A DNA stretch of 64,000 nucleotides from Flavobacterium sp. AED (GTDB lineage Bacteria; Bacteroidota; Bacteroidia; Flavobacteriales; Flavobacteriaceae), in contig NZ_JSYM01000002.1 of the NCBI RefSeq assembly GCF_000812945.1, positions 124,001-188,000 of the forward strand. The letters run 5' to 3'. The translations under genes were made by a program, and so were the position numbers. The stretch's first letter is position 1. Each line of letters starts with the position of its first letter. Shown piece by piece: positions 1 to 9,526 of the stretch. The notes beneath the pieces are model-generated. The model saw only the letters and a list, made by a program, of their open reading frames with translations, searched no databases and was not told the origin of the DNA.

Positions 1-639
1 GCCTTGATTGGTTATTTTGAAGGAATAAAAAGTATTTTTGAAATGAGTAATTACCCAAAAAGAAACACCATCTCCATGTTGTACTGCTGTGATTTTTTCG
101 GAGCATTTAAATTTTACATCTTCATCATTATTTGTATCATAGGTTATGAGGTGTATGTTTTTTTCTTTAATGGAAATATCTCCTAAACCATTATTTAATC
201 TTAAATCAACTAAGGAGTAGTTTAGTCCATTATTGGGCGGATCTTCATCATTTAGGGGATTACTGTCTACATTTGCAGGAAGTGGTTGATCGACGGTGAA
301 AATATAATATAAATTGGGATTGTTTGGTTTTGGAACTATAATCGCTGATTGTGTGCTTGAGTTATGTCCCAGTAAACCATAACCATTTGGCATTATCTGA
401 TGTGATTTATCATATACAATTGAACCATCTGTATAAAAAAGTAAATTCCCATTTTTATCAGAAATAGTTGCACACCCTTCGGCAGTATTCAATTGACCGT
501 TTATTAAGGCAACAGGGCTTCCGGAATTAAAATCTAAACCAGCTCCAGCACCAAAGTACCAGTTTGCAGCTTCTTTTTGTGCAAAAGTAGTAATTGAAAA
601 AAACAGAAGAAAAAAGATAATTAGTGTACTGTATTTCAT
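1..639 (-). CDS. Secreted type IX system cargo-like protein, N-terminal part (cut by window edge)
   Basis: The reading frame is open from the ATG at 639 to the window edge (213 codons seen) and continues beyond base 1. It begins with a signal peptide (MKYSTLIIFFLLFFSITTFAQ) and the segment NWYFGAGAGLDFNSG, which resembles the start of beta-propeller-like regions in Flavobacterium proteins that end in a type B sorting domain. The C-terminus lies outside the window, so the sorting domain is an inference from the family and from two upstream neighbours that carry it. A TAnnTTTG promoter element lies just upstream, so the gene can be transcribed on its own, although it could also be the last member of the run of cargo genes on this strand. 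The substrate or ligand is unknown. Confidence 0.8.
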   Translation of the reverse strand, partial: MKYSTLIIFFLLFFSITTFAQKEAANWYFGAGAGLDFNSGSPVALINGQLNTAEGCATISDKNGNLLFYTDGSIVYDKSHQIMPNGYGLLGHNSSTQSAIIVPKPNNPNLYYIFTVDQPLPANVDSNPLNDEDPPNNGLNYSLVDLRLNNGLGDISIKEKNIHLITYDTNNDEDVKFKCSEKITAVQHGDGVSFWVITHFKNTFYSFKITNQG

Positions 640-655
640 GTTTGTTTTAAACTAA

Positions 656-663
656 CAAATATA
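656..663 (-). promoter_or_regulatory. Probable -7 promoter element (TATATTTG) of the leftmost cargo gene
   Basis: On the minus strand this reads TATATTTG, matching the Bacteroidota primary sigma factor -7 consensus TAnnTTTG. Transcription would start about 6 bases further on, leaving a leader of roughly ten bases before the ATG. No clear -33 TTG element is seen. Confidence 0.5.
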
Positions 664-720
664 GTTAATATGTATATGAAAAATAAATTTTAACATAAAA
701 CGTGAATATTGTTTAATATT

Positions 721-3700
721 TTATCTTTTTAAACTAAAATGGCCTTTTGCTTCTCTACCGTCTTCTAATTTTAGGGTATACCAGTAATCGTCTGCGGGTA
801 AAAGAAAACCATTAAAAGTTCCATCCCATCCTTGATTTGAAGTGTTTATTTGTTGAAGAAGTTTTCCATAACGATCAAAAATATAAATGATAGAATTTTT
901 ATTGAAACTGGCATTTACTCCTTTTATATTCCAATAATCATTTTGGCCATCGCCATTAGGTGTAAAAAATTTAGGAACTCCAATTACAGCTACTGATTGA
1001 CTAACGATTCCGCAGCCATTTTTATCATTAATGTATATTTCATGAATTCCGGCTGAAACATTATTGAAGAAATTGGATTCTTGAAAAGGTCCAAATGAAG
1101 CATCCATACTATATTCGTATTGCCCTTGTCCTGTTACATTTATGGTTATAGAATTTGAATCGGATAAATCAACTATATCAATGTTAGCAATTTTAGCAAC
1201 ATCCGAAGCAGTAACTTTTATCGTTCGTATTCTGCTACAACCGGCAAGCGAGCTAACTTCTACGGTATAATCACCTTCTTGATTTACATTCAAAGTAGGT
1301 GCTGTTTCGTTTGGTAAAATAATTCCATCTTTCTTCCAAACATAAGTATAATCACTTGTTGGTGAGCCATCTTGAATTCCGGAACCTAGTTTTACAAAAA
1401 AAGTGGGAAGGTTGGAACATACCAATTCATTTTCTTCAAAATCTTCGTTAGTATCGATATTAGGTTTTGGATTTACTTTTAATGTAATTCGGGGACTTAA
1501 ACCATAACAGGCGTTATCAGCGGTACTTTCCACACGAACCCAAATTTTTTGTTCAGTTGGATAACCATCATTTCTATAGTTTGTAGTATTTGTAATTTCA
1601 TCGCTTTCAGACAAAGCATCTGCTTCATTTTTGTAATATTTTACAGAATAGGAAGAATCTGGCATAGGAAGAATTGAGAGTATATCAGTTGTTACACTAC
1701 TAAAATCAAAAGTAGAAATTCCATCAGTATCGTTATTAGTAATGCCTAAGTCATCACAATTTGAAAAAGTGCGACTGAATGTGGCTGGAATTTGAGTAGT
1801 AGAAACTACTAAGGTAATTTGGACTGTATTATAGCATCCATTGCCATTTTCTACTCTAGTCCAAGCATTCATACTACCAACTGTTGTATTTTTAAAAGCG
1901 AAAGGGTTTGAAATTAAATTAGCTCTATCAGCTGTTTGAGCTCCTGAAAGTGTGGTGTAATAGGTGAAAGTTTCGGAGGCAAAATTAGATGAGATAACAT
2001 TGTTTTTCACCGTTAAATTAAAATTAGAAAAGCCGTCAGTATCATCGTCACATTGAACAATTGTGGCGGTATTAATTATTGGTAAGGCATAAACGGTTAA
2101 AGTAGTCTCGGCAGAAATTAAGCCACAAGAATTACCATTTTTTTCCAGTTTTACTCTGTATTTATATCCGTTCATTGCATTTTTTACACTTTTTAAGAAA
2201 AGTATATTCGTGGTAGCACCGCTGTAAATTGCATTATTTGAAATAGTATTCCAAGTAGTTCCATCAGTTGAAAGTTGCCATTGGTATGTATTTCCACCAT
2301 TATCAAGTACTGTAATTGTTGTGTTTTGTAATTCACATGCCGGCTTTGCTTGCGGTTGTGTAGTGATTTCAATTGGTGCAGCAATAATGTAATTGTTATT
2401 TGGAGTGCTATATCCTACACCGCTTGTAACTTTACCATTTGTATTGACTGTAACGGGATTACTTCCTAATATTCCATCATTATTAGGATCGTTAAAACCA
2501 GCCTCAAAAACATCAAAACAAATGTCATTATCACTGTCCAAATCGATGTAGTTAAAATTCCCATCTGAATCGGTATCAGCTATCGTATAATTTAATTTAC
2601 CACTGTCCGGACTCGTTTCAAGTCCATCAAATAAACCGTTGGTACCAAAAGAAACAGGCAAACCATCTATAATTCCATCTTTATTGGCATCAATAGCATT
2701 ACTTCCCGATTCAACCAAGTCATAAATGGCATCATTGTCACTGTCTAAATCAAGTAAATCATATACAACAGGAAATGTATTGAAGATATCATTATCGGTA
2801 TTAATTCGAATTAGTCCTGGTTCGAAAGCATTGTCCAATCCATTTTTATTAGAATCAATTCCTGAAAAAACTTTAAACCCTTTTCCTTGAGCTTCAATAG
2901 TATCAGGAATTCCATCATTATCACTATCTAAGTCAAATAAATCAGGGATTGTATCAGAATCTGAATCAAAGGTTTCGGTATGACTAATCATGAAAATTGC
3001 TTTATTGACGCTTGTATCGGATAGATTCGTATGGGTTAATGTAACCGAATTAGTAAGATAAGATGAAAACTGGAAGCTACCTAAACCTGGAGTTAATGGT
3101 GTTGTATTTTTTAATCGAAAACGGATTTCGAAAGAAGAAAATTCAGTCACTCCACTTTCATAAATCCCATCATAATTAGTATCTATTAGTAATTGATTTT
3201 GCAGGTCTGTCAACGTAATGGTTTTATTTGCTGGAACTTGTAAAATAAAATCTCCCTCAGCATTTAAGTATTCGGAAACAGCTGTAATTTGGTTTGAATT
3301 ATCCTGAGCTATATAATTAATGCTAATACTTTCAGGTTTAGTTAGGTTTAAAGTGTATGAAACTGAATTGGTTATTCCAGCTGGAACCTGTGATACAAAT
3401 CCATATAATGGTTTTCCTGTAATAGTTCCACTTCCGGTTATTGTGGCATTATAGTCTGAACTTGTAATCGTATTTGACTGATTTAATAGGGAGATGTTTG
3501 CTTCAAGAGCATTTGTTATGCCATCATTATCCAAATCAATATCAATGTTATTATTAGTTCCGTCATTATCTGAATCTAATGGACAATCACTTACTGGAAT
3601 TTTATCTGAAAAAATAGGAATTATGCTTGGACAGCCCAAAATACTTCCTTTTACTTGGTAATAGCCAGGTTGAGTAGGAGTGTATGAATTTGAATTTGCA

Positions 3701-5190
3701 CCATTAATTGGATTATCATTGAAATACCATTGAAAGGTATCATAAGACGATAAAGTGCTAATTTTTAACTTTACATTTGGAATGCATGCGGAATTGGACG
3801 CTAAAATTTTATCAGTAACAATTTCTGGTTTAGTATCAAAACCGGAATAATAACCACCATAGGTTGCAGCTCCATTAGTTCCAAAATAAGAAACATAGAG
3901 TTGCCTGTTGGATTTTACTGCAATGTTTCCCACCAGATTGTTTTCAGTATATCTTACATAGTTAGGATTTCCAATAACAGCAACTGGTAGGCTAGTTATT
4001 GGGTTATTATTTATGGTTACTGTTGCTCCCGTCTCAGTAACGATATTTAAGCCGCCATTATAAAATGTATTTCCTATAGATTCAATAGATGGAATATTGT
4101 CAACAATGCTAGGTGTTGCACAGTTTAAAGGTGGTACAAAAAAAAGATTTTGATTAGCTGGAGATTCGGATCCTCCAATGCTTTGATAAGCAAAAACATT
4201 TTCAGAAGTAGATACGTATAAATTTCCATTAGTAAATTTACTTCCATCAATATCGGCATATTCTCCTTTGTTAATAGTTTTAAAAAGGGTGGTGCCGTCA
4301 ATGAAAACTTTGGTATTATCTACATTCGCAATTAATAAAATACGTTCTAATTCATCAGTTCCAATTCCTTTGACAAAGATGTATTCCTTTCCAGTCTTTT
4401 CGAAAGGGACAATTTGGTCAAAACCTACATCTCTTCCGGCGGGATTTCCTTGAGCGTTTAGACTTGTACTGTTGCTACCTGCAAATGAACCAGAATTGAC
4501 AACTATAGGTTTATCTGATTCTACTAAGGCGCCAATCATTTTGGAACTATTAGAAATACTATTGTTGTAATTTTCTAATGCTAAAACATAGCTTTCATTT
4601 TTGTTTAAAGTAACTATTATTGGTCCGGTAATAGTGGTACCATTTGACAGAACTGTACCAATAGGAATATTTGAAACAGTGATTTTTGTATTGTTTTCTG
4701 TCGAAAGAATGGATGCGAAATTTAATACAGTACTATCATAAAGTGGATTTAACATGGCACCTAATCGAAACGTTTTTCCTAGAGCGCTATTTCCTTTAGA
4801 TACTAATCCTCCTGCATGAACGTATGCATTTGGGTTTGGGCCTGAATTGACTCTTACACTTGCATAAATTAAATCTTCAGCTTCAATTATATAGCCTTTG
4901 TTTATTAAAATTCCGATGGTTGTTTTTGGAGTGAATAGTTGCGTATTATCTCCTTGTCCAATGGTATAAATATAAGGATTATTGTTATTGACAACGCCTG
5001 TTATTATACTGCCTCCGTTTGGCATAATTTTAAAATTGACATTTGTACTGCTTGGAGTTGAAATATAGATATAATGATCACCTGCTAAATTTGTTCCACA
5101 GGTTAAGGGCGGAATGTAATGTGTTTTACTAAATTGGGCAAAGCAAGTAATAGATAAAAAAGTAAAAAAAAGGAGTATTATTCTTTTCAT
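721..5190 (-). CDS. Large secreted multidomain protein with type B type IX sorting domain
   Basis: This 1489-residue protein has a signal peptide (MKRIILLFFTFLSITCFA). The N-terminal third, to about residue 440, looks like an IgGFc-binding-type domain (GRDVGFDQIVPFEKTGKEYI and surrounding). An Ig-like stretch follows near 490-530. Calcium-binding thrombospondin type 3-like repeats of the form DSDNDGIPD lie between about 540 and 930. Further Ig-like and CDDDTDG-type modules follow. The last 80 or so residues begin FFTPNGDGQNDYWNIKG and end KGHFSLKR, which is the gliding-motility-associated type B sorting domain. The protein should be exported by Sec and then by the type IX system, and be surface-attached or released. 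Adhesion is the family-based guess. It lies 24 bases after a second cargo gene and is probably co-transcribed with it. Confidence 0.9.
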   Translation of the reverse strand: MKRIILLFFTFLSITCFAQFSKTHYIPPLTCGTNLAGDHYIYISTPSSTNVNFKIMPNGGSIITGVVNNNNPYIYTIGQGDNTQLFTPKTTIGILINKGYIIEAEDLIYASVRVNSGPNPNAYVHAGGLVSKGNSALGKTFRLGAMLNPLYDSTVLNFASILSTENNTKITVSNIPIGTVLSNGTTITGPIIVTLNKNESYVLALENYNNSISNSSKMIGALVESDKPIVVNSGSFAGSNSTSLNAQGNPAGRDVGFDQIVPFEKTGKEYIFVKGIGTDELERILLIANVDNTKVFIDGTTLFKTINKGEYADIDGSKFTNGNLYVSTSENVFAYQSIGGSESPANQNLFFVPPLNCATPSIVDNIPSIESIGNTFYNGGLNIVTETGATVTINNNPITSLPVAVIGNPNYVRYTENNLVGNIAVKSNRQLYVSYFGTNGAATYGGYYSGFDTKPEIVTDKILASNSACIPNVKLKISTLSSYDTFQWYFNDNPINGANSNSYTPTQPGYYQVKGSILGCPSIIPIFSDKIPVSDCPLDSDNDGTNNNIDIDLDNDGITNALEANISLLNQSNTITSSDYNATITGSGTITGKPLYGFVSQVPAGITNSVSYTLNLTKPESISINYIAQDNSNQITAVSEYLNAEGDFILQVPANKTITLTDLQNQLLIDTNYDGIYESGVTEFSSFEIRFRLKNTTPLTPGLGSFQFSSYLTNSVTLTHTNLSDTSVNKAIFMISHTETFDSDSDTIPDLFDLDSDNDGIPDTIEAQGKGFKVFSGIDSNKNGLDNAFEPGLIRINTDNDIFNTFPVVYDLLDLDSDNDAIYDLVESGSNAIDANKDGIIDGLPVSFGTNGLFDGLETSPDSGKLNYTIADTDSDGNFNYIDLDSDNDICFDVFEAGFNDPNNDGILGSNPVTVNTNGKVTSGVGYSTPNNNYIIAAPIEITTQPQAKPACELQNTTITVLDNGGNTYQWQLSTDGTTWNTISNNAIYSGATTNILFLKSVKNAMNGYKYRVKLEKNGNSCGLISAETTLTVYALPIINTATIVQCDDDTDGFSNFNLTVKNNVISSNFASETFTYYTTLSGAQTADRANLISNPFAFKNTTVGSMNAWTRVENGNGCYNTVQITLVVSTTQIPATFSRTFSNCDDLGITNNDTDGISTFDFSSVTTDILSILPMPDSSYSVKYYKNEADALSESDEITNTTNYRNDGYPTEQKIWVRVESTADNACYGLSPRITLKVNPKPNIDTNEDFEENELVCSNLPTFFVKLGSGIQDGSPTSDYTYVWKKDGIILPNETAPTLNVNQEGDYTVEVSSLAGCSRIRTIKVTASDVAKIANIDIVDLSDSNSITINVTGQGQYEYSMDASFGPFQESNFFNNVSAGIHEIYINDKNGCGIVSQSVAVIGVPKFFTPNGDGQNDYWNIKGVNASFNKNSIIYIFDRYGKLLQQINTSNQGWDGTFNGFLLPADDYWYTLKLEDGREAKGHFSLKR

Positions 5191-5214
5191 TTTATAAAAA
5201 TAGGAAATTAAGTT

Positions 5215-7530
5215 TTATCTTTTTAATGAAAAATGTCCTTTTATAATTCTTCCATCTTCAAAGGTTAAGTTAAACCAGTAATCATCTGAGGGTAAGGTAT
5301 ATCCATTGAAAGTTCCATTCCAACCGGAACTTGTAGAACTAAGTTCTTTTAGTAATTTACCATAACGGTCGAAAATCGTTATTTTAGATTTTGGTAACAG
5401 ATTTAGATTTTTAATTTCCCAAATATCATTAAATCCATCTCCGTTTGGAGTGAAAAAACGAGGATAATCTAAAACATAAATTTTAAATGGATTGGATAAA
5501 CCACAACCATTTTTATCTCGGGCATAAACTAAATAATCTCCTGCAGCAACTGCGTTGAATAACGGATTATCTTGAAAAAATGATCCGTCAAGAGAAAATT
5601 CATAATTGCCTACTCCTGTATATTCAATTAAAACTGAATTTTCGTTTCCATCAAAATCATTTATTGTAGCACCGGTAATAACCGCAATTCCTGATGCAGA
5701 TACATCAAAAGTCTTTGTCGCAATACAACCATTTATATTAGTAACTTTTACGGAATAGTTGCCTGAAGAAGTAACATTAATTGTATTTGTAGTTTCTCCC
5801 GTATTCCATAAATAACTGGAAAATCCATTGGCAACAGATAAGTTAATAGAACTACCGTTGCATAAAACAGCTTTCTGATCTTGAAAATTTGATGGATTAA
5901 AAGTATTAACTATAAGCGTTTCCGGAGTAATAGCATAACAATCAGAACCATTTACAATTCGGGCATAAATGATTTGTTGGTTTGCAACAGTATTATTAAA
6001 AGTATTTGGTAAAGAATTCTTTTGTGTAATTGCGTCAGTTGTATTCAAATAATATTCAACAATTAATCCTGCTGGCAGTCCATTTAAAACGTGTGGAGTT
6101 ACTTGTGCATTTAAATCAAAATGATACAAACCATCTTGAACGGTATCTCCATCACAAGTCGAAATTGGATTTTGGGGAGCAATACTATTGTTTGAAATTT
6201 GAAGGGTAACTTTCGCATAATTCGCACAACCAAAAGAATTTGTAGTTCTGGCAAAGACTATTTGGTTTATTGTTTTATTTTGATAATTTGTTGGATTCAC
6301 AATTGGATTAAGTTGCGTTTGCGCATCAACTAAAGATTCATAATAAACAATAGTGCTTAAGTTAGGGGTATTGTTTTTTACCAAAGCATCAACTCTAGTC
6401 AAATCAAAAACGGAAATCCCATCATTATTGTCGTCGCACTGTGAAAGTATAGTGTCATTCAAAATAATTTCGGGAGTATATTCTATTCTTATGTCATCCA
6501 TTGCAATGCAAGTTGTTGGGGACAAGGTAACTTCAACTTTGTAGTTGCCAGTATCAGTAACGGTTAGGGATGGACTAGTTTCGCCTATTATTTCATTAGA
6601 ATCTTTAAACCATTTGTAGCTGTAACTGGCTGGTAGATTAGTATTAATAGTATAGCTTCCGCCAAAACAAATTGGGTTATTCGTTGCTAAGAGTCGATCA
6701 GGTCCTAAATCTATTTTTGGAGAAAAACTACCGGCCTTTAGAAAAACAGCGGAGTCATAATATTCATTACTATCATCAGCAATTACTAATTTTATGTGAT
6801 AAGTTGTTCCTGCTAATACATTTGTTTGAGCATTCATTACTATTGTTTGTGCACTATAATTCGTAGGACTTGTGGCTGAGCTGTATCCACCAAAATAGTT
6901 TTCATTTTTTGCAGGACAGCCTCCACCTACACCAAAAGGTAGAATTGTTGGGTGAACATTTTGTGATGAAACAGGAGTAGAAGTACTGGGAAGCACCGCT
7001 AAATTTTGATAACTACTGGCACTGCCTTTTTCTTTTATTAAAAATGCAAATCCATCAGAATAACGACAAGGAAAATCATCTTGATATTCATTAGAAGCAA
7101 ATATGTAATCGAAACTTATGAAATTAGTTAAAGGCGTAAAATCGAATTCTAAGATTGTTGCGTTTACCGTTTTGATACCTAATTCTTTATCTAAGTCAGT
7201 ATCACCTGGCCAAGAAGGATCTCCCCCTCCTTTATTTCTTACAAATGGTCCTATGGAATTTTGGCTGCTCCAAGTACTTAAAAGCACGCCTTCAATAAAA
7301 GGAAAACTACCCCCTTGATTATTAAAATAGCCATAACTATTTTGCCCAGCAGTAAATGTATCTCCAGTTGCAATTGGGTTTGAAATGTTAGCACAAGAAC
7401 TATTTACTAAAACATTTTCAACAAGTTGTTGTGCTGTATAAGAGTCATTTACTGATATAGATTGCGCCGTTGCACTAAATATAGAGCAACGAATGAAGAT
7501 ATAAAATAAGATTATTTTTATACATTTCAT
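5215..7530 (-). CDS. Choice-of-anchor L domain protein with type B type IX sorting domain
   Basis: The protein has 771 residues and a signal peptide (MKCIKIILFYIFIRCSIFSATAQ). Residues of about 30-270 match the choice-of-anchor L pattern (IEGVLLSTW, DYIFASNEYQDDFP, AGTTYHIKLVIADDSNEYYD). Ig-like and CDDNNDGISVFDL modules follow. From about residue 690 comes a type B sorting domain (FFTPNGDGFNDIWEIKN ... KGHFSLKR). It is predicted to be secreted by the type IX machinery. The last 80 residues closely resemble those of the next gene downstream, so the two share an export signal. It starts 15 bases after the ABC permease stop codon, which suggests read-through from the transporter genes. The ligand is unknown. 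Confidence 0.9.
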   Translation of the reverse strand: MKCIKIILFYIFIRCSIFSATAQSISVNDSYTAQQLVENVLVNSSCANISNPIATGDTFTAGQNSYGYFNNQGGSFPFIEGVLLSTWSSQNSIGPFVRNKGGGDPSWPGDTDLDKELGIKTVNATILEFDFTPLTNFISFDYIFASNEYQDDFPCRYSDGFAFLIKEKGSASSYQNLAVLPSTSTPVSSQNVHPTILPFGVGGGCPAKNENYFGGYSSATSPTNYSAQTIVMNAQTNVLAGTTYHIKLVIADDSNEYYDSAVFLKAGSFSPKIDLGPDRLLATNNPICFGGSYTINTNLPASYSYKWFKDSNEIIGETSPSLTVTDTGNYKVEVTLSPTTCIAMDDIRIEYTPEIILNDTILSQCDDNNDGISVFDLTRVDALVKNNTPNLSTIVYYESLVDAQTQLNPIVNPTNYQNKTINQIVFARTTNSFGCANYAKVTLQISNNSIAPQNPISTCDGDTVQDGLYHFDLNAQVTPHVLNGLPAGLIVEYYLNTTDAITQKNSLPNTFNNTVANQQIIYARIVNGSDCYAITPETLIVNTFNPSNFQDQKAVLCNGSSINLSVANGFSSYLWNTGETTNTINVTSSGNYSVKVTNINGCIATKTFDVSASGIAVITGATINDFDGNENSVLIEYTGVGNYEFSLDGSFFQDNPLFNAVAAGDYLVYARDKNGCGLSNPFKIYVLDYPRFFTPNGDGFNDIWEIKNLNLLPKSKITIFDRYGKLLKELSSTSSGWNGTFNGYTLPSDDYWFNLTFEDGRIIKGHFSLKR

Positions 7531-7545
7531 AGCACTGTAAAGATA

Positions 7546-8382
7546 CTACAAATCTCTATTTTTTAATAAGCGATAGGATAAGAATGTAAAAATTCCAGTC
7601 CAACATAAAACGATTATTATAGAGGAGAAATGAACACCGTAATCTTTACCGTTTTCTATTCCAATTTGGTTTCCAATAGACTTAATAATTGATAATCTGG
7701 AGAATGGTTCCACAATTAAATTAGACATGGATTCCAGTGGAAAAAATTGGGTTATATACGATGCCTTATCGCTATCAGGGAATATTTTAAAAGTTAAGAT
7801 TCCCTTGGCAATACCTTCAATAATATTCCAAACTAAAAGAAAACCAAGAGCAAATGCAGAACGTTTTACTAAAATTCCTAAAAATAAGCAGAAAGAGAAA
7901 AATCCAATTAACTTTATAAAATAGGCCAAAATATATTCTAGATCAGAGAAAACAATTCCGATTTCAGTATATGAGGAAAAGCTAAATCCTAAAATTAATG
8001 ACATTATAAACACAAAAACCGTTGATACTGCAGCAAATAAAATTATTGTCAAAAATTTTGACATAATAAATTCTTTTTTACTCATTCCGTCAATCAGGTT
8101 TTGTTTTAATGTACCGTAACTGTATTCATTTGCCATCATTGATACAATAACAATCGCCAAAAATAATTTTAGAATAGCAGCAATATAGGTATTAAAATGC
8201 CAAATAAAAGGAAAATTAAAAATGCCCATTTCGGCAAGATGAAGTTTGAAAATTCCAAGATCAAATTTGATAGAAGCAATTAATGCAATAAAAGTTAGTA
8301 AAATAAAATAAGTCAAAGTTAATACTCGGCTAGCTTTATTTTTCCATATTTTTTGTAGTTCTATTGAGAGAAGTCGTTTCAT
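7546..8382 (-). CDS. ABC transporter permease (ABC-2 type)
   Basis: This 278-residue membrane protein has about six hydrophobic segments and the N-terminal pattern MKRLLSIELQKIWKNKASRV, typical of ABC-2 permeases that pair with a stand-alone ATPase. The segment MMANEYSYGTLKQNLIDGMS is the conserved cytoplasmic coupling region of this family. It begins 4 bases after the stop codon of the ATPase gene, so the two form one inner-membrane exporter. The substrate cannot be deduced. Related pairs have been assigned to antibiotic, lipid or unknown efflux, and nothing here separates these. Confidence 0.88.
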   Translation of the reverse strand: MKRLLSIELQKIWKNKASRVLTLTYFILLTFIALIASIKFDLGIFKLHLAEMGIFNFPFIWHFNTYIAAILKLFLAIVIVSMMANEYSYGTLKQNLIDGMSKKEFIMSKFLTIILFAAVSTVFVFIMSLILGFSFSSYTEIGIVFSDLEYILAYFIKLIGFFSFCLFLGILVKRSAFALGFLLVWNIIEGIAKGILTFKIFPDSDKASYITQFFPLESMSNLIVEPFSRLSIIKSIGNQIGIENGKDYGVHFSSIIIVLCWTGIFTFLSYRLLKNRDL

Positions 8383-8386
8383 TAGT

Positions 8387-9301
8387 TTAGTTTTTGATAG
8401 TTGGTTTAGCGTTATTTGTTAATTCTAAAAATTGCTCTTCCAAGCTGTTTTTTCGTTTAACCAAATGACTTAATACAATGTTTTTTTCGAAAAGAAATTG
8501 ATTCAATTCACTTGCTTCCCAATCATGTTTTAAATAAACTAAAATTTTTCCACTCTCATTTGCAATATTTTTTACAGCAGGATGCGTCTTTAAAACGAAT
8601 GCCAAATTTTCATTATCATCAGCTTGTAACTCAAAGAATCCTTCATTGGTAGACATACCGCCAACTAACCCAGAATATAAAATTTCACCTTTTCTTAAAA
8701 CGAGTGCATGTGTACATACTTTTTCTACTTCGTCCAATAAATGGGATGCCAGTAAAATGGTAGTTCCTTTTGCCGCAATATGTTTGATTATATCTCGAAT
8801 TTGATGAATTCCTTGTGGATCTAAACCATTCGTCGGTTCATCAAGAATTAAAATCTCTGGATCATTCAGTAGGGCAGAAGCTATTGCTAAGCGTTGTTTC
8901 ATCCCAAGAGAAAAAGTACTGAATTTACTGTCCTGTCGGTCTATTAAACCTACTAATTCCAGTTTTTCATTTACTTTAGTATAATTGATGCCTTTTATTT
9001 TGCAAACCAATTCTAAGTTTTCTTTTGCCGTCATGTACGGATAGAAATTAGGTCTTTCTATTATGGCTCCCACTTTTTTTAACGCTTCGTGGGTTTGCAT
9101 AGTGCCGCCAAACCAGCTATATTCTCCGGAAGTTTTATTAACAACATTCAAAACAATCCCTAATGTTGTTGATTTTCCGCTACCGTTTGGACCAAGAATT
9201 CCGTAAACATTACCTTTATATATGTCAAATGAAACGTCTTTTAAGGCTTGTAAACTGCCATAACGCTTGTTAAGATTTTTAATAGAGAGTATAATTTCCA
9301 A
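8387..9301 (-). CDS. ABC transporter ATP-binding protein
   Basis: The 304-residue ATPase shows Walker A GPNGSGKST (about residues 37-45), the signature region FSLGMKQRLAIASALL, Walker B ILILDEPTNGLDPQG and the H-loop SHLLDEVEKVC. The C-terminal 90 residues are the variable domain of CcmA/BcrA-like ATPases. The start codon is TTG: no ATG lies in frame before Walker A, and MEIILSIKNLNKRYG is a normal family N-terminus. It powers the adjacent permease. The two genes probably head a transcript that can run into the cargo genes. Confidence 0.9.
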   Translation of the reverse strand: MEIILSIKNLNKRYGSLQALKDVSFDIYKGNVYGILGPNGSGKSTTLGIVLNVVNKTSGEYSWFGGTMQTHEALKKVGAIIERPNFYPYMTAKENLELVCKIKGINYTKVNEKLELVGLIDRQDSKFSTFSLGMKQRLAIASALLNDPEILILDEPTNGLDPQGIHQIRDIIKHIAAKGTTILLASHLLDEVEKVCTHALVLRKGEILYSGLVGGMSTNEGFFELQADDNENLAFVLKTHPAVKNIANESGKILVYLKHDWEASELNQFLFEKNIVLSHLVKRKNSLEEQFLELTNNAKPTIKN

Positions 9302-9480
9302 AGTGTCTTTTTTTAAGTTTTATATAGGACGAACAAGGTTAGTATTTGTTACTATTAAACCGGAATTAGTTTGTCTTATCAATTAATATTCAGACTGAAT
9401 TCAATTTTTCGCAGTTTTTTTAAATTTATCTATTGTGAATGGATTGTTATACAAAACTAATTTTTAGACACAAGCATATT

Positions 9481-9496
9481 CATTGATTTATCAATG
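9481..9496. repeat. Short perfect inverted repeat in the HK-ABC spacer
   Basis: CATTGATTTATCAATG is a 7-bp inverted repeat with a 2-bp centre, just beyond the stop codon of the histidine kinase gene. No T tract follows on either strand. It may be a weak terminator stem or a protein-binding site. The rest of 9302-9526 shows no gene. Confidence 0.35.
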
Positions 9497-9526
9497 CTTT
9501 TATGACTATCCATAACTTAGGTCATC

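Noticed and set aside
4..186. Short plus-strand frame at the left edge
   Set aside because: It lies antisense to the secreted protein whose frame is open to the edge with a signal peptide.
7118..7318. Plus-strand frame inside the choice-of-anchor L gene
   Set aside because: Antisense shadow without promoter, start context or recognisable domain.
9481..9496. CATTGATTTATCAATG as an Fnr box (TTGAT-N4-ATCAA)
   Set aside because: The centre spacing is two bases, not four, and the site lies downstream of a gene and far from a -7 element.
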